A stretch of DNA of 64,000 nucleotides from Saccharopolyspora indica (GCF_027853965.1 NZ_JAQGLB010000006.1:248001-312000), one strand, 5' to 3'. Positions 49,149 through 57,672 are shown, counted from the first letter of the stretch. A program made the numbers and translations. The notes: generated by a model not told the origin, from the letters alone.

Positions 49149-49999
49149 GCACCACCGACCCCACTTCCCGGCACTGCCCGCCCGAGCTCCTCGCCGGAGC
49201 GAAGGAGATCTCCGTCGGCCCCGGGTTCACCGGGCTGTTGTGGACCGACGTGAGAACCCGGCTCTCCGGGCCCGCCCGGCAGTACCTGCGCAGCACCTTC
49301 CCGGCCGTGGCGGTGCAGGCGTTCAGCGCGACGACCGAGCAGTACTGGGCGGACTGGCTGTCCGACGGCAAGCTGGACCAGCTGTCCGGCCTCGTCGTCG
49401 TCCTCGACGCCGCGGGTCTACCGGTGGCGTGGGTGGCCAGCAACGACCGCCGGTTCGGCGGGCACCGGTGCTTCTACGCCAACTCCGCCGGCGTGCACCC
49501 GGATCACCAGGGAACCGGCATCTCCAGCACGATCTGGCGCGCCCTGCTGCGCGCGGCGATCGTCAAAGCCGCACCGCGCAGCCTGTACGCGGTGATGCGC
49601 ACGGGCAATCCGCTCGTGTACGGCGCGTGGTCGGCGGCCACGGGCCGGTCCGACACCACGTGGCCTGCCCCGGGCAGCGCCGTTCCGGAGCACGTCCAGC
49701 GCATCGCGGCGGACGCGGCCGCCGACCTCGGCCAGGCCGATCGGCTGGACCCCCGCACCTTGGTCATCACCGATGCCTACGACGACACCGGAGCCGGGCT
49801 GTGGACGCAGCGCCCCACGTCCGACCGCACGGACGTCGACGAGTGGTTCGCCACGCTCCTCGGGCCGCGCGACGCGATCGTGCTCGTCGTGGCGTTCCAC
49901 CCGATCCGGGTCATGTTCGACGAAGCCCTGCGCCAGGCGCGACGCGCCCTGGGGCTGCGCAGCAGCCGATCCGCACGCAGCTCACGAGCGCGCGGCTAG
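49145..49999 (+). CDS. GNAT-like acetyltransferase coupled to TetR
   Basis: A 284-residue protein. A GNAT acetyl-CoA loop is visible in CFYANSAGVHPDHQGTGIS followed by STIWRALLRAA, and the part after it (YAVMRTGNPLVYGAWSAA) fits the later strands. The rest is unrecognised. GAAGGACAGAG precedes the ATG, which overlaps the TetR stop. Regulated presumably by that TetR through the 24-bp palindrome. The substrate is unknown. Confidence 0.75.
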   Translation: MSTTDPTSRHCPPELLAGAKEISVGPGFTGLLWTDVRTRLSGPARQYLRSTFPAVAVQAFSATTEQYWADWLSDGKLDQLSGLVVVLDAAGLPVAWVASNDRRFGGHRCFYANSAGVHPDHQGTGISSTIWRALLRAAIVKAAPRSLYAVMRTGNPLVYGAWSAATGRSDTTWPAPGSAVPEHVQRIAADAAADLGQADRLDPRTLVITDAYDDTGAGLWTQRPTSDRTDVDEWFATLLGPRDAIVLVVAFHPIRVMFDEALRQARRALGLRSSRSARSSRARG

Positions 50000-50051
50000 T
50001 TCCACGACAGGATCGTCACCGCGCTCGAACGCCTTGCCGTACAAGGACGTT

Positions 50052-50093
50052 TTCCAGCGCGAGATCACCATGACCTGGAGCTGATCCCGGCGA
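50052..50093 (+). repeat. 42-bp direct repeat, copy B (GNAT 3' remnant)
   Basis: A second, perfect copy of the last 33 coding bases of the GNAT gene at 48348-48380 plus 9 bp downstream, now lying 52 bp past the TetR-coupled gene. On the other strand it encodes the last residues of the Mca protein. It looks like the scar of a duplication or insertion. Confidence 0.95.
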
Positions 50094-50925
50094 ACAGGTC
50101 GTGCTCGGGGATGCTGGTGGGCACCGCCGACCGGGTCAGGTGGTAGTCCTCGGTGGGCCAGACCTCGCGCTCGATGTCCCTGGGGTGGGCGAAGAACGGG
50201 TTGTCCGGCCCCATCTGGGTGGCGTGCGCGAGGGCCGCCCGGTCCCGGGTCGCGAAGTGCTCCGGGCAGTGCACCCGGGTGGTGACCTCCAGTTCCGGTG
50301 CGTCGTCGGGCCAGTCGGCGAGGACCGGGCCGATCAGCGAGGGCACACCGCGGTGCAGCATCGCGTCGTGCAGGGCCTGGAACCACTTCCGGGACAGCGC
50401 GAGCTGGTAGTAGAGCTTGAGCGGGCGCCACGGCGTCCCGGCGTCCGGGTAGCGCTGCGGATCTCCTGCCGCGTCGAAGGCCGCGACGGTCACCTCGTGG
50501 GTCTTGATGTGGTCCGGGTGCGGGTAGCCGCCGGACTCGTCGTAGGTGATGATCACGTGCGGCCGGAACTCGCGGATGAGCGCCACCAGGGCCGCGGCGG
50601 CCACCTCGGTCCGCTCCAGCGCGAAGCAGCCTTCGGGCAACGGCTCGCCCTCGGCGGGCAGCCCGGAGTCGGTGAACCCGAGGAACCGCTGCCGCACTCC
50701 GAGGATTTCCGCCGCTGCCGCCATTTCCCGCCTGCGGACGGCGGCGATGTCCTCCCGGATCTCGGGCCGGTCCAGCGCCGCGTTGAGCACGTCGCCGCGT
50801 TCGCCGCCGGTGCAGGTGACGACGAGGACCTCCGCTCCTGCGGCCGCGTAGTGCGCCAGCGTCGCCGCGCCCTTGCTGGACTCGTCATCGGGGTGGGCGT
50901 GGACGCTCATCAGGCGCGGGGTCAT
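50065..50925 (-). CDS. mca: Mycothiol S-conjugate amidase
   Basis: A 286-residue zinc amidase of the PIG-L/LmbE fold that cleaves mycothiol S-conjugates, freeing a mercapturic acid for export. It matches Mca along its length: LMSVHAHPDDESSKGAATLA with the zinc residues H-x-D-D, VVTCTGGERGDVLN, FLGFTDSGLPAEG, YDESGGYPHPDHIKTH and a tail VWPTEDYHLTRS ... EHDLFAGI. ATG at 50925 with AAGGAG upstream overlaps the exporter stop by 4 bp (ATGA). It is coupled to a drug exporter, unlike the usual stand-alone housekeeping copy. Confidence 0.93.
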   Translation of the reverse strand: MTPRLMSVHAHPDDESSKGAATLAHYAAAGAEVLVVTCTGGERGDVLNAALDRPEIREDIAAVRRREMAAAAEILGVRQRFLGFTDSGLPAEGEPLPEGCFALERTEVAAAALVALIREFRPHVIITYDESGGYPHPDHIKTHEVTVAAFDAAGDPQRYPDAGTPWRPLKLYYQLALSRKWFQALHDAMLHRGVPSLIGPVLADWPDDAPELEVTTRVHCPEHFATRDRAALAHATQMGPDNPFFAHPRDIEREVWPTEDYHLTRSAVPTSIPEHDLFAGISSRSW

Positions 50926-52319
50926 GCGAACGCTCCTTCTCGGGGCGGGAACAGGAAAGCGGGGACGAGGCTCAGCGCGGTGAGGCCGAACGCCCACCAG
51001 AACGCGTCGCCGAACCCCACCGGGCCCGGATCGCCGTTCTGCAGGACGACGACGAGCACAGCCGTGCCGAGCGAACCGCCGACCCGGTTGAGCACGTTCA
51101 GCGCGCTCGCCGCTCGCGGCGCTTCGTGCCGGGCCACGCTGCGGTAGACCGCGGCCATGCCGGGCGCCATCGTCAGACCCATCCCGATGCCGCGCAGCAC
51201 CAGGGATGCGGTCAGCAGCCAGTCCGGGGGCTGGGCGGCGAGCTGGGTGAAGGCCAGCGTGCCCAGCAGGGACGCGGCGATGCCGGTGAGCAGCAGCGGG
51301 CGCGGGCCGAACCGGTCGGCCAGCCGCCCGGCCAGGTACGTGGTGAGCGCGGTGCCCAGCGCCTGCGGCGCCAGCAGCAGTCCGGCCGCGAGCGCGCTGA
51401 CGTGCTGAACCTGCTGGTAGTACAGCGGAATCAGCAGCATCGAGCTGTACAGCGAGGCGCCGAGCAGGAACGAGTTGCCGGTCGCCGCGGCGAATCCCCG
51501 CCGGGCGAAGAATCGCAGGTCGATCAGCGGTGTGCCGCTGCCGCGCAGGGCGTGGACCGCGTAGGCGATCAGCAGCGCAGCGCCGAGCAGCAGGGGCAGA
51601 AGCGCGCCCGGCGCGGCGAAACCGCCTGCCTCCCCCACCGCCGCGAAGCCGTAGACCACGGCGGCCAGGCCGGGCGAGATCAGCAGCAGGCCGCGCAGGT
51701 CCAGCCGGTTCTGCGGCATCCGGGCACCGGTGGAGGGCAGCGATCGCGCCGCCACGGCCAGCACTGCCGCGCCGATCGGCAGGTTGACCAGGAACATCCA
51801 CCGCCAGTCGAGGCCGTGCACGATCAGCCCGCCGAGCACCGGGCCGAGCACCGGCGCGAACATCACCGGCACCGAGGTCACCGCCATGACCCGCCCCATC
51901 CGGGAGGGGCCGGCGGCCTGGGCGACCATCGCCTGGCCGATCGGCTGCATCATCCCGCCGCCGATGCCCTGCACCACGCGGAAGGCGATCAGCGCCGGGG
52001 CCGACCACGCCAGCCCGCACAACGCCGAGCCGCCGATGAACAGCGCCACCGCGCACAGCCACATCCGCTTGGCGCCGAAGCGCTCCGACGCCCAGCCCGA
52101 GATCGGCATCACCACCGACACCGCGAGCAGGTAGCCCGTCATCACCCACTGCACGGTGCTCAGCGGCGCACCCAGATCGCGCGCGACCGCGTCGATGCCG
52201 ACGTTGACGATCGTCGCGTCCAGTCCCGCCAGGACCGCTGCGCAGAGCAGGACGCCCGCCGTGCGCCACAGCTCGGCGTCCGTCCGCTCGGCCGGGCGAG
52301 CGGCGGTCTGAGCCGTCAT
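50922..52319 (-). CDS. DHA2-family MFS multidrug exporter (EmrB/QacA type)
   Basis: A 465-residue transporter with 14 predicted helices. AAVLAGLDATIVNVGIDAVA (motif D1), GWASERFGAKRMWLCAV (motif A), FRVVQGIGGGMMQPIGQAM and APVLGPVLGGLIVHGLDWRW (motif C of antiporters), LVNLPIGAA are all present. ATG 52319 is preferred to 52346 because AGGAGGTGACC lies directly upstream. It is co-transcribed with mca and divergent from a TetR repressor. Confidence 0.93.
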   Translation of the reverse strand: MTAQTAARPAERTDAELWRTAGVLLCAAVLAGLDATIVNVGIDAVARDLGAPLSTVQWVMTGYLLAVSVVMPISGWASERFGAKRMWLCAVALFIGGSALCGLAWSAPALIAFRVVQGIGGGMMQPIGQAMVAQAAGPSRMGRVMAVTSVPVMFAPVLGPVLGGLIVHGLDWRWMFLVNLPIGAAVLAVAARSLPSTGARMPQNRLDLRGLLLISPGLAAVVYGFAAVGEAGGFAAPGALLPLLLGAALLIAYAVHALRGSGTPLIDLRFFARRGFAAATGNSFLLGASLYSSMLLIPLYYQQVQHVSALAAGLLLAPQALGTALTTYLAGRLADRFGPRPLLLTGIAASLLGTLAFTQLAAQPPDWLLTASLVLRGIGMGLTMAPGMAAVYRSVARHEAPRAASALNVLNRVGGSLGTAVLVVVLQNGDPGPVGFGDAFWWAFGLTALSLVPAFLFPPREGAFA

Positions 52320-52366
52320 GGTCACCTCCTCAGTTCGGCCGGACACAACTTAGGTTGGACCCATTA

Positions 52367-52383
52367 ATTAGGTCAAGCCTAAT
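52367..52383. promoter_or_regulatory. TetR operator between exporter and TetR
   Basis: ATTAGG (52367-52372) and CCTAAT (52378-52383) with a 5-nt spacer, in an AT-rich patch of the 91-bp divergent region; a related TTAGGT lies at 52350-52355. Confidence 0.7.
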
Positions 52384-52410
52384 TCCTGGGTCTGGTCTAG
52401 GCTGGGCGCC

Positions 52411-53010
52411 ATGGGACTGCGGGACCGGCGCAAGCGGCAGACGCGGCAGGAGATCTCCGACATCGCCACCCGGCTGTTCACCGAGCACGGCTTCGACGAG
52501 GTGACGATCGCGCAGGTGGCGGCGGCCGCCGGGGTGGCGAAGATGACCGTCACCAACCACTTCCCGCGCAAGGAGGACCTGGTCCTCGACATCCACGAGG
52601 AGTTCATCGCCCGCCTCGGCGAGGTCGTCGCCGGGCGCGACTCCGGCGAATCACCGCTGGCGGCGCTGCGGCGCGCCTGCTTCGAGGACCTGGCCCGGCG
52701 CGATGCGATGCTCGGGTTCTCCAGCCCGTCCTTCGCCCGCCTGATCACCGGGAGCCCCACGTTGCTGGCCAGGCTGCGGGAGATCCACGAAGAGCGGGAA
52801 GCCGCTCTGGCCGCCGTCCTGGTGCGCGAGACCGACGAGTTCACCGCGGCTCTCACCGCGGCGCACACCGTCGCCGTGCACCGGACGTTGTTCCGCGAAG
52901 TGCAGCAGCGCACGCTCGCCGGGCACAACGCAGACGAGATCGCCACCGCGCTCGAACCCCTCGCGGTGCGAGCGTTCGACTCGTTGCAGCGGCTCTTCGA
53001 CGCGGACTAG
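52411..53010 (+). CDS. TetR family regulator of the exporter
   Basis: A 199-residue repressor: RRKRQTRQEISDIATRLFTEHGFDEVTIAQVAAAAGVAKMTVTNHFPRKEDL is a standard HTH region with downstream dimer helices. It is divergent from the exporter/mca operon and should repress it via the ATTAGG/CCTAAT site until a drug or conjugate binds. Its stop shares CTAG with the convergent DivIVA-like gene. Confidence 0.92.
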   Translation: MGLRDRRKRQTRQEISDIATRLFTEHGFDEVTIAQVAAAAGVAKMTVTNHFPRKEDLVLDIHEEFIARLGEVVAGRDSGESPLAALRRACFEDLARRDAMLGFSSPSFARLITGSPTLLARLREIHEEREAALAAVLVRETDEFTAALTAAHTVAVHRTLFREVQQRTLAGHNADEIATALEPLAVRAFDSLQRLFDAD

Positions 53011-53939
53011 GCGCGGTTCGGCGCGGGTGCGGTGTCCAGGTGCTCGGCGATCAGGTCGAGCAGCGAGTCGACTTCCTCCGGGTCGTAGCCACCTGCTTCC
53101 ACCGCGGTGAACTCCACGTCGCGCACCTCGGCGGCGGTGAGCGCGGCGGCTCCGCGCAGGGTCGCCACCGCGCGGTCGAGCAGGTCGTCGACCTCGGCCG
53201 CGGCGTAGCCGTGCTCCCCCGCAGGTGCTTCGCTGAACACCACGCTGCCGACCGCTTCCGCGGTCAGCTTGGGACCGCCGCGCATCCGGCGGAAGGCCTG
53301 GGCGATCGGCATGCGCTGCGCCGGGATGGCGCGCTCGCGCGGCGCCAGGTGCTTGATGCTGGTCGACACCATCACCAGGAACGCGACCACGCTCGCCTCC
53401 TGGTAGCCGGGGTGGCCCGGCTTCGGCGGGTTGAACCGGGCGGTCAGCAGGTCCTGGGCGGTCAGGGTGTCGTCCCCGCGCAGCGTCGCCGCGACGCGGT
53501 CCACGAACGCGTCCACCTCGGCCTTGTCCAGCGCGGGCTGCTGCGGTCCGGCCTGGTCGAAACCGCCGCGGGGCACCAGGTCGGCGGGTTCCGGCTCCGG
53601 CTCCGCCGGCTTCTCCACCCGTCGCACGATCTTGCGCTCCGGCTCGGCGCGCCGCTCCGGCGCGCCCGCTCGCCGGGACGCGCGGACCTCGCGCTTCAGC
53701 AAGGTGAGCGCGATCTGGTCCAGGAAGGCGTCGACCTGCGTCTTCTTGTAGGCGCGCGAACCGCGCTTGCGCGGGCTGAACTCGACGGTGAGCACATCGC
53801 GCGCGGTCAGCACCCGCTTGCCCGACAGCGTCGCCACGACGCGGTTCAGGAACGCGTCGACCTCGGCTTCGTCGTATCCGCGTTCGCGGCGCCAGGCCCT
53901 GGCGAAGACAACGTCGCGCACGTCGTCGGGGGTGAGCAT
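53007..53939 (-). CDS. Multi-unit DivIVA-like protein
   Basis: A 310-residue protein built from six copies of the short DivIVA motif GYxxxEVDxFLxxxxxTL (residues 21-38, 64-80, 137-153, 179-195, 245-261, 285-301). The copies come in three pairs, each pair joined by a linker with LTAxDV-type sequence and a G-Y before the second unit (45-63, 158-178, 267-284). A charged linker (residues 81-135, Arg/Glu/Pro-rich) separates pairs one and two. DivIVA-domain motifs are usually single in a protein. A role in cell-pole or septum assembly is inferred. GTG/ATG start at 53939. Confidence 0.8.
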   Translation of the reverse strand: MLTPDDVRDVVFARAWRRERGYDEAEVDAFLNRVVATLSGKRVLTARDVLTVEFSPRKRGSRAYKKTQVDAFLDQIALTLLKREVRASRRAGAPERRAEPERKIVRRVEKPAEPEPEPADLVPRGGFDQAGPQQPALDKAEVDAFVDRVAATLRGDDTLTAQDLLTARFNPPKPGHPGYQEASVVAFLVMVSTSIKHLAPRERAIPAQRMPIAQAFRRMRGGPKLTAEAVGSVVFSEAPAGEHGYAAAEVDDLLDRAVATLRGAAALTAAEVRDVEFTAVEAGGYDPEEVDSLLDLIAEHLDTAPAPNRA

Positions 53940-54099
53940 CGGCGTGCCTCCAGGCGAGCTTCGTCCACCGGACGCTTACCCGGCCACCACGCCGGGCCCC
54001 GACTCGCCCGTTCTGCGCCGCACAGCTTGCCCAAATCGGACCGCGAGATCAAGACCTCGGTCCATCGGCATCAGTGCCGTTGCGCTGATCGGCCCAGCA

Positions 54100-54813
54100 T
54101 CACGCGGCGTGATGGCTGACCGGGCGGAGGTGGTGCCGCTCGGTGCCGCCGTCCTCCTCCGGCGGTTCGGCCGCGCGACCGGTGCTCACCTGGTGCTCGG
54201 GTGGCTCGGCCGCGTCCGGTTTCGGGGCGTCGCGGTGGTGCCGGCGCACCACGATCAGCAGCACCAGGCCCGCGACGAGGAAGCCGTGCGAGAGCAGCCG
54301 CGTCGCCGGGACCGCGTCGTTGAGCAGGTCCACGACGCTGAAGCCCGTCAGCACCACCAGGAACGCCGAGAGCACCGGGAGCAGACCCGCGGCTGTCCGG
54401 GGCCGCATCGCGCTGAGCAGCAGGCCGACGCCCAGAGCCAGGTTCCACGCCGTGCTCTCGTTGAACAGGTGCGAGCTCATCGAACCGGCGTGACCGCCGT
54501 GGCCGAGGTCGACCAGCCCGGTCACCTGCACCAGCCCGAGCAGCAGCTGGCACACCGCCACGACACCGAGCAGCAGCCTCGGCCAGCGCGGCCGGACCGC
54601 CCGCGCCGCGAGCACCTCGCCGACGAGGTCGGGCACCGGTTCGGCCGGGCGGACGCGCAGCCGCCGGGTCAGGTCGAGGACACCGCGCTGCCACTCCCGG
54701 CAGTCCGCGCAGCGAGCCAGGTGCTCGTCGAGCCGCGCCGCCGGGACCGGCGACTCCTCGCCGTCGACCCGTGCGGAGATCCCCTCGCGAATGTGCGAAC
54801 AGTCCACGTCCAT
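54100..54813 (-). CDS. Anti-sigma factor with zinc-finger (ZAS-like) domain
   Basis: A 237-residue membrane protein. The cytoplasmic N-terminus has DCSHIREGISARVDGEE and HLARCADCREW (H-x3-C-x2-C zinc site of anti-sigma factors). After it come about five hydrophobic helices (LLLGVVAVCQLLLGLVQVTG, ALGVGLLLSAM, LPVLSAFLVVLTG) with an external HGGHAG His cluster that may sense metal. It is 34 bp downstream of the SigC gene, its likely partner, and the C-terminal tail is Pro/Glu/His-rich. Confidence 0.85.
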   Translation of the reverse strand: MDVDCSHIREGISARVDGEESPVPAARLDEHLARCADCREWQRGVLDLTRRLRVRPAEPVPDLVGEVLAARAVRPRWPRLLLGVVAVCQLLLGLVQVTGLVDLGHGGHAGSMSSHLFNESTAWNLALGVGLLLSAMRPRTAAGLLPVLSAFLVVLTGFSVVDLLNDAVPATRLLSHGFLVAGLVLLIVVRRHHRDAPKPDAAEPPEHQVSTGRAAEPPEEDGGTERHHLRPVSHHAA

Positions 54814-54847
54814 CCAGTCGTCGCCCGCGTTCCCGTAGTTCCCGGTC

Positions 54848-55396
54848 TCACCCGATTTCCGCTGACCGGCGTCGGCGAGCGCCCAGCAGGTCCTCCCGCG
54901 CTCGCGCGACTCTGGAACGCACGGTACCGATCGGGCAGCCGCAGACGTCGGCGGTCTCCTGGTAGGACAGGCCCAGCACCTGGGTGAGCAGCAGCGCCTC
55001 GCGCCGTTCCGGGTCCAGGCCGTCGAGCATCACGTTGAGCTCGACGACGTCCTCGAACCCGCCCGGCTGCGGGCGCTCCACCGCTGCCGCGTCGACCGGG
55101 GACACCGGCCGCGCGCGCTCGTAGCGCACCTGGTCGGCGGCCACCCGGCGGGCGATCGACAGCAGCCAGGTCCGCGCCGAGGAGCGGCCCTCGAAGCGGG
55201 GGAGGCTGCGCAGCGCCCGGAGGTAGGTCTCCTGCGCCAGGTCGTCGGCGCCGCGGGTGCCGGACAGGTGCGCCAGGAAGCGCCACACGTCGCGCTGCGT
55301 GGCGCGGACGAACGCCTCCAGCGCCGCCCGGTCGCCGCGCCCCGCTGCCAGCGCGAGGTCGGTCAGCCGGGTGTCGTCGACCGCGGAGTGGTTCAT
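54848..55396 (-). CDS. sigC: SigC-type ECF RNA polymerase sigma factor
   Basis: A 182-residue ECF sigma factor. Region 2 reads ALEAFVRATQRDVWRFLAHL ... ADDLAQETYLRALRSLPRFE and SSARTWLLSIARRVAADQVR; region 4 reads LLLTQVLGLSYQETADVCGCPIGTVRSRVARARE. The wording matches mycobacterial SigC (RSSARTWLL, CGCPIGT). SigC is linked to copper acquisition in mycobacteria. Divergent from PepSY and DUF5134 genes, the likely regulon. ATG 55396 used; GTG 55402 is two codons upstream. No SD visible. Confidence 0.88.
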   Translation of the reverse strand: MNHSAVDDTRLTDLALAAGRGDRAALEAFVRATQRDVWRFLAHLSGTRGADDLAQETYLRALRSLPRFEGRSSARTWLLSIARRVAADQVRYERARPVSPVDAAAVERPQPGGFEDVVELNVMLDGLDPERREALLLTQVLGLSYQETADVCGCPIGTVRSRVARAREDLLGARRRRSAEIG

Positions 55397-55573
55397 GATC
55401 ACGGAGGTTACCGCCGGAGCGCGGCGGCGAGAACGCTTGCGCGCCCGGCCCTTCCGCTCGCTGCGGGCAATCCGGTGAAATCCCGGAATTCCCGGTGTCG
55501 CGCCGGATCGCCGGGAACTGGACAGCGGTCCCGCACGACTGGTAGTCGGACGGGCCGATCAGCGAGGAGCAGC

Positions 55574-56911
55574 ATGTCAGTCGAGGAGTCCACCGCCCGG
55601 GAACCGGCGGCGCCACCGCAGCGGGCCGACGAGCCGTGGTGGCCCGCGCTGCGACCACTGGTGCGGCGCCTGCACTTCTACGCCGGGATCTTCATCGGGC
55701 CGTTCCTGGTCGTCACCGCGCTCACCGGCCTGCTCTACATCTTCACCCCGCAGCTGGAGCGGGCGATCTACGACCACGAGCTGCGGGTGCCGCCGGGCCC
55801 GGTCACGCAGTCGCTGACGGCCCAGATCGCCGTCGCCCGCGAGGCGCTGCCCGGCGCGGAGCTGACCGCCGTGCGCCCGGCACCGACGCCCACCGACACC
55901 ACGCGGGTCATCTTCGACGACCCGGACGTGGTGGGCAGCTACTACCGCACGGTGTTCGTCGACCCGCACACCACCGAGGTCCGCGGCGTGCTGGAGACCT
56001 ACGGCAGCAGCCAGTCGCTGCCGGTGCGCACCTGGCTCGCCCAGCTGCACCGCAACCTGCACCTCGGCGAGGCCGGCCGGGTCTACAGCGAGCTGGCCGC
56101 CAGCTGGTTGTGGGTGGTGGCGCTCGGCGGGCTGCTGATGTGGGTGCGCCGCAAGCGCAGCAGCGCCCGGTCGGTGGTCGCGCCGCAGGTGCGCGGCAAG
56201 GGGCGGCGGCGGGTCCTGTCCTGGCACGGCTCGTTCGGCCTGTGGGCGTGCGCGGGCATGTTCTTCCTGTCCGCGACCGGCCTGACCTGGTCGCTGTTCG
56301 CGGGTGAGAACGTCACGGCGATGCGTTCGGCGCTGTCGTGGGAAACCCCGGCGGTGTCCACCGAACTGCCGCGGCAGCCCGCGGGCGATGTCGGCTTCGA
56401 CCAGGTGCACGCCGCGGCGATCGCGCACGGCATCACCGGGGCGGTGGAGATCACCGCGCCCGGCGGCGGCGCGTACAAGGTCGAGCAGACCGAGCGCCGC
56501 TGGCCGACGCAGCTGGACGCGGTGGCCGTCGACCCGGCGGGCGGCAACGTCGTGGAAGAGCTGCGCTTCGCCGACTTCTCGCTGATCGCCAAGCTCGCCC
56601 GGTGGGGCGTCGACGCGCACATGGGGCTGCTGTTCGGGCTGCCCAACCAGCTCGTGCTCGCCGCGCTGACGATCGGGCTGGCCAGCACGGTGTTCTGGGC
56701 CTACCGAATGTGGTGGCTGCGCAGGCCGACTCGCGGTTTCGGCGCACCACCGGAGCGCGGTGCATGGCGCCGGGTGCCCGGCCGGGTGCTGGCCCCGATC
56801 ATCCTCGCCGCCGCGTTCATCGGGTACGCGCTGCCGCTGCTCGGCGCTTCGCTGCTGCTGTTCCTGGCCGTCGACGCCGTGCTCGGCGCGCGCCGCGAGA
56901 CGGGAGTCTGA
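55574..56911 (+). CDS. PepSY-TM domain protein (metal uptake/reduction)
   Basis: A 445-residue membrane protein of the PepSY-associated TM family. RLHFYAGIFIGPFLVVTALTG is the first PepSY-TM helix, QLHRNLHLGEAGRVYSELAASWLWVVALGG the second, SWHGSFGLWACAGMFFLSATGLTWSLF the third, with conserved HR/H pairs (HxxxxLHLG, WHGSFG) that usually hold metal or heme. Two PepSY periplasmic domains lie between. Divergent from sigC and followed within 3 bp by the DUF5134 gene. Confidence 0.87.
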   Translation: MSVEESTAREPAAPPQRADEPWWPALRPLVRRLHFYAGIFIGPFLVVTALTGLLYIFTPQLERAIYDHELRVPPGPVTQSLTAQIAVAREALPGAELTAVRPAPTPTDTTRVIFDDPDVVGSYYRTVFVDPHTTEVRGVLETYGSSQSLPVRTWLAQLHRNLHLGEAGRVYSELAASWLWVVALGGLLMWVRRKRSSARSVVAPQVRGKGRRRVLSWHGSFGLWACAGMFFLSATGLTWSLFAGENVTAMRSALSWETPAVSTELPRQPAGDVGFDQVHAAAIAHGITGAVEITAPGGGAYKVEQTERRWPTQLDAVAVDPAGGNVVEELRFADFSLIAKLARWGVDAHMGLLFGLPNQLVLAALTIGLASTVFWAYRMWWLRRPTRGFGAPPERGAWRRVPGRVLAPIILAAAFIGYALPLLGASLLLFLAVDAVLGARRETGV

Positions 56912-56913
56912 CC

Positions 56914-57591
56914 GTGGTGGAACCCCTGCTGCTCCGCTGGATCCTGACCGTCGCGTTCGCCGCCGCGGCGTTGTGGGGCCTGCACCGGCTGATCCGGGCG
57001 GAGCCGATCGCGACGGTGTCCGGCCGGCTCGTCCGGACCGGCCAGGGCCAGGACGTGCCCGGGAGCCCGGTGGTGCGGATCAGCGCCGCCTGGCAGGTCG
57101 TGATGAGCGCCGCGATGATCGCGATGTGCTGGCCGTGGGGCATGGCGATCCCGGTGAACCCGCAGCTGGTGGTGTTCGGCGCCATGGCGGCGTGGTTCCT
57201 GGTGCTGGCCGCCGGCGTCCGCTGGTGCACCGGGCACCGCCGGTGGCAGCAGCTGCACCACGCGGCGATGGCGGCCGGGATGTGCTGGATGCTCGCCGCG
57301 ATGCCCGCGCTGATGTCGCACGCCCCGGTCGAGTCTGGTCACACCCACCACCACTCGCTGGGTGCCGGGGTGCTGGCCGCCGCCCCTGCCCCCGCTCCGG
57401 TGAACGCGGTGGTGGTCGTGTTCCTGGTGCTGGGCGTCTGCTTCGTGCTGACCGCGCTGCCGTGGCTGTCCGCGGCGGTCGACATCGGCCGCAGCGCCCG
57501 CACCCGGCCGCAGCGCGCGGCCGCCTACGAGGCGATCTGCAACGCCGCGATGAGCACCGGCATGGGCGCGATGTTCCTGGCCGTGCTGTGA
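56914..57591 (+). CDS. DUF5134 membrane protein, His/Met-rich
   Basis: A 225-residue membrane protein with six hydrophobic segments, matching the DUF5134 group of mycobacterial and related copper-linked loci. Key features: AAMIAMCWPWGMAI, GMCWMLAAMPALMSHAP and an external HTHHH stretch, ligands suited to Cu(I)/Cu(II). GTG 56914 lies 2 bp past the preceding stop, so they form an operon. It is followed by a 16-bp-stem terminator. Copper handling is inferred from neighbours and residues. Confidence 0.8.
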   Translation: MVEPLLLRWILTVAFAAAALWGLHRLIRAEPIATVSGRLVRTGQGQDVPGSPVVRISAAWQVVMSAAMIAMCWPWGMAIPVNPQLVVFGAMAAWFLVLAAGVRWCTGHRRWQQLHHAAMAAGMCWMLAAMPALMSHAPVESGHTHHHSLGAGVLAAAPAPAPVNAVVVVFLVLGVCFVLTALPWLSAAVDIGRSARTRPQRAAAYEAICNAAMSTGMGAMFLAVL

Positions 57592-57595
57592 GGGC

Positions 57596-57637
57596 CGTGA
57601 GCGCTTTGGGGCGCTTGAGCACCCCAAAGCGCTCACG
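57596..57637. terminator. CTTTGGGG-type terminator, copy 2
   Basis: CGTGAGCGCTTTGGGG (57596-57611) pairs with CCCCAAAGCGCTCACG (57622-57637), a perfect 16-bp stem with a 10-nt loop. It serves the DUF5134 operon. Confidence 0.85.
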
Positions 57638-57672
57638 TCAGCTCCCGGCCTCACGAGGTCCGATGTGGACGG

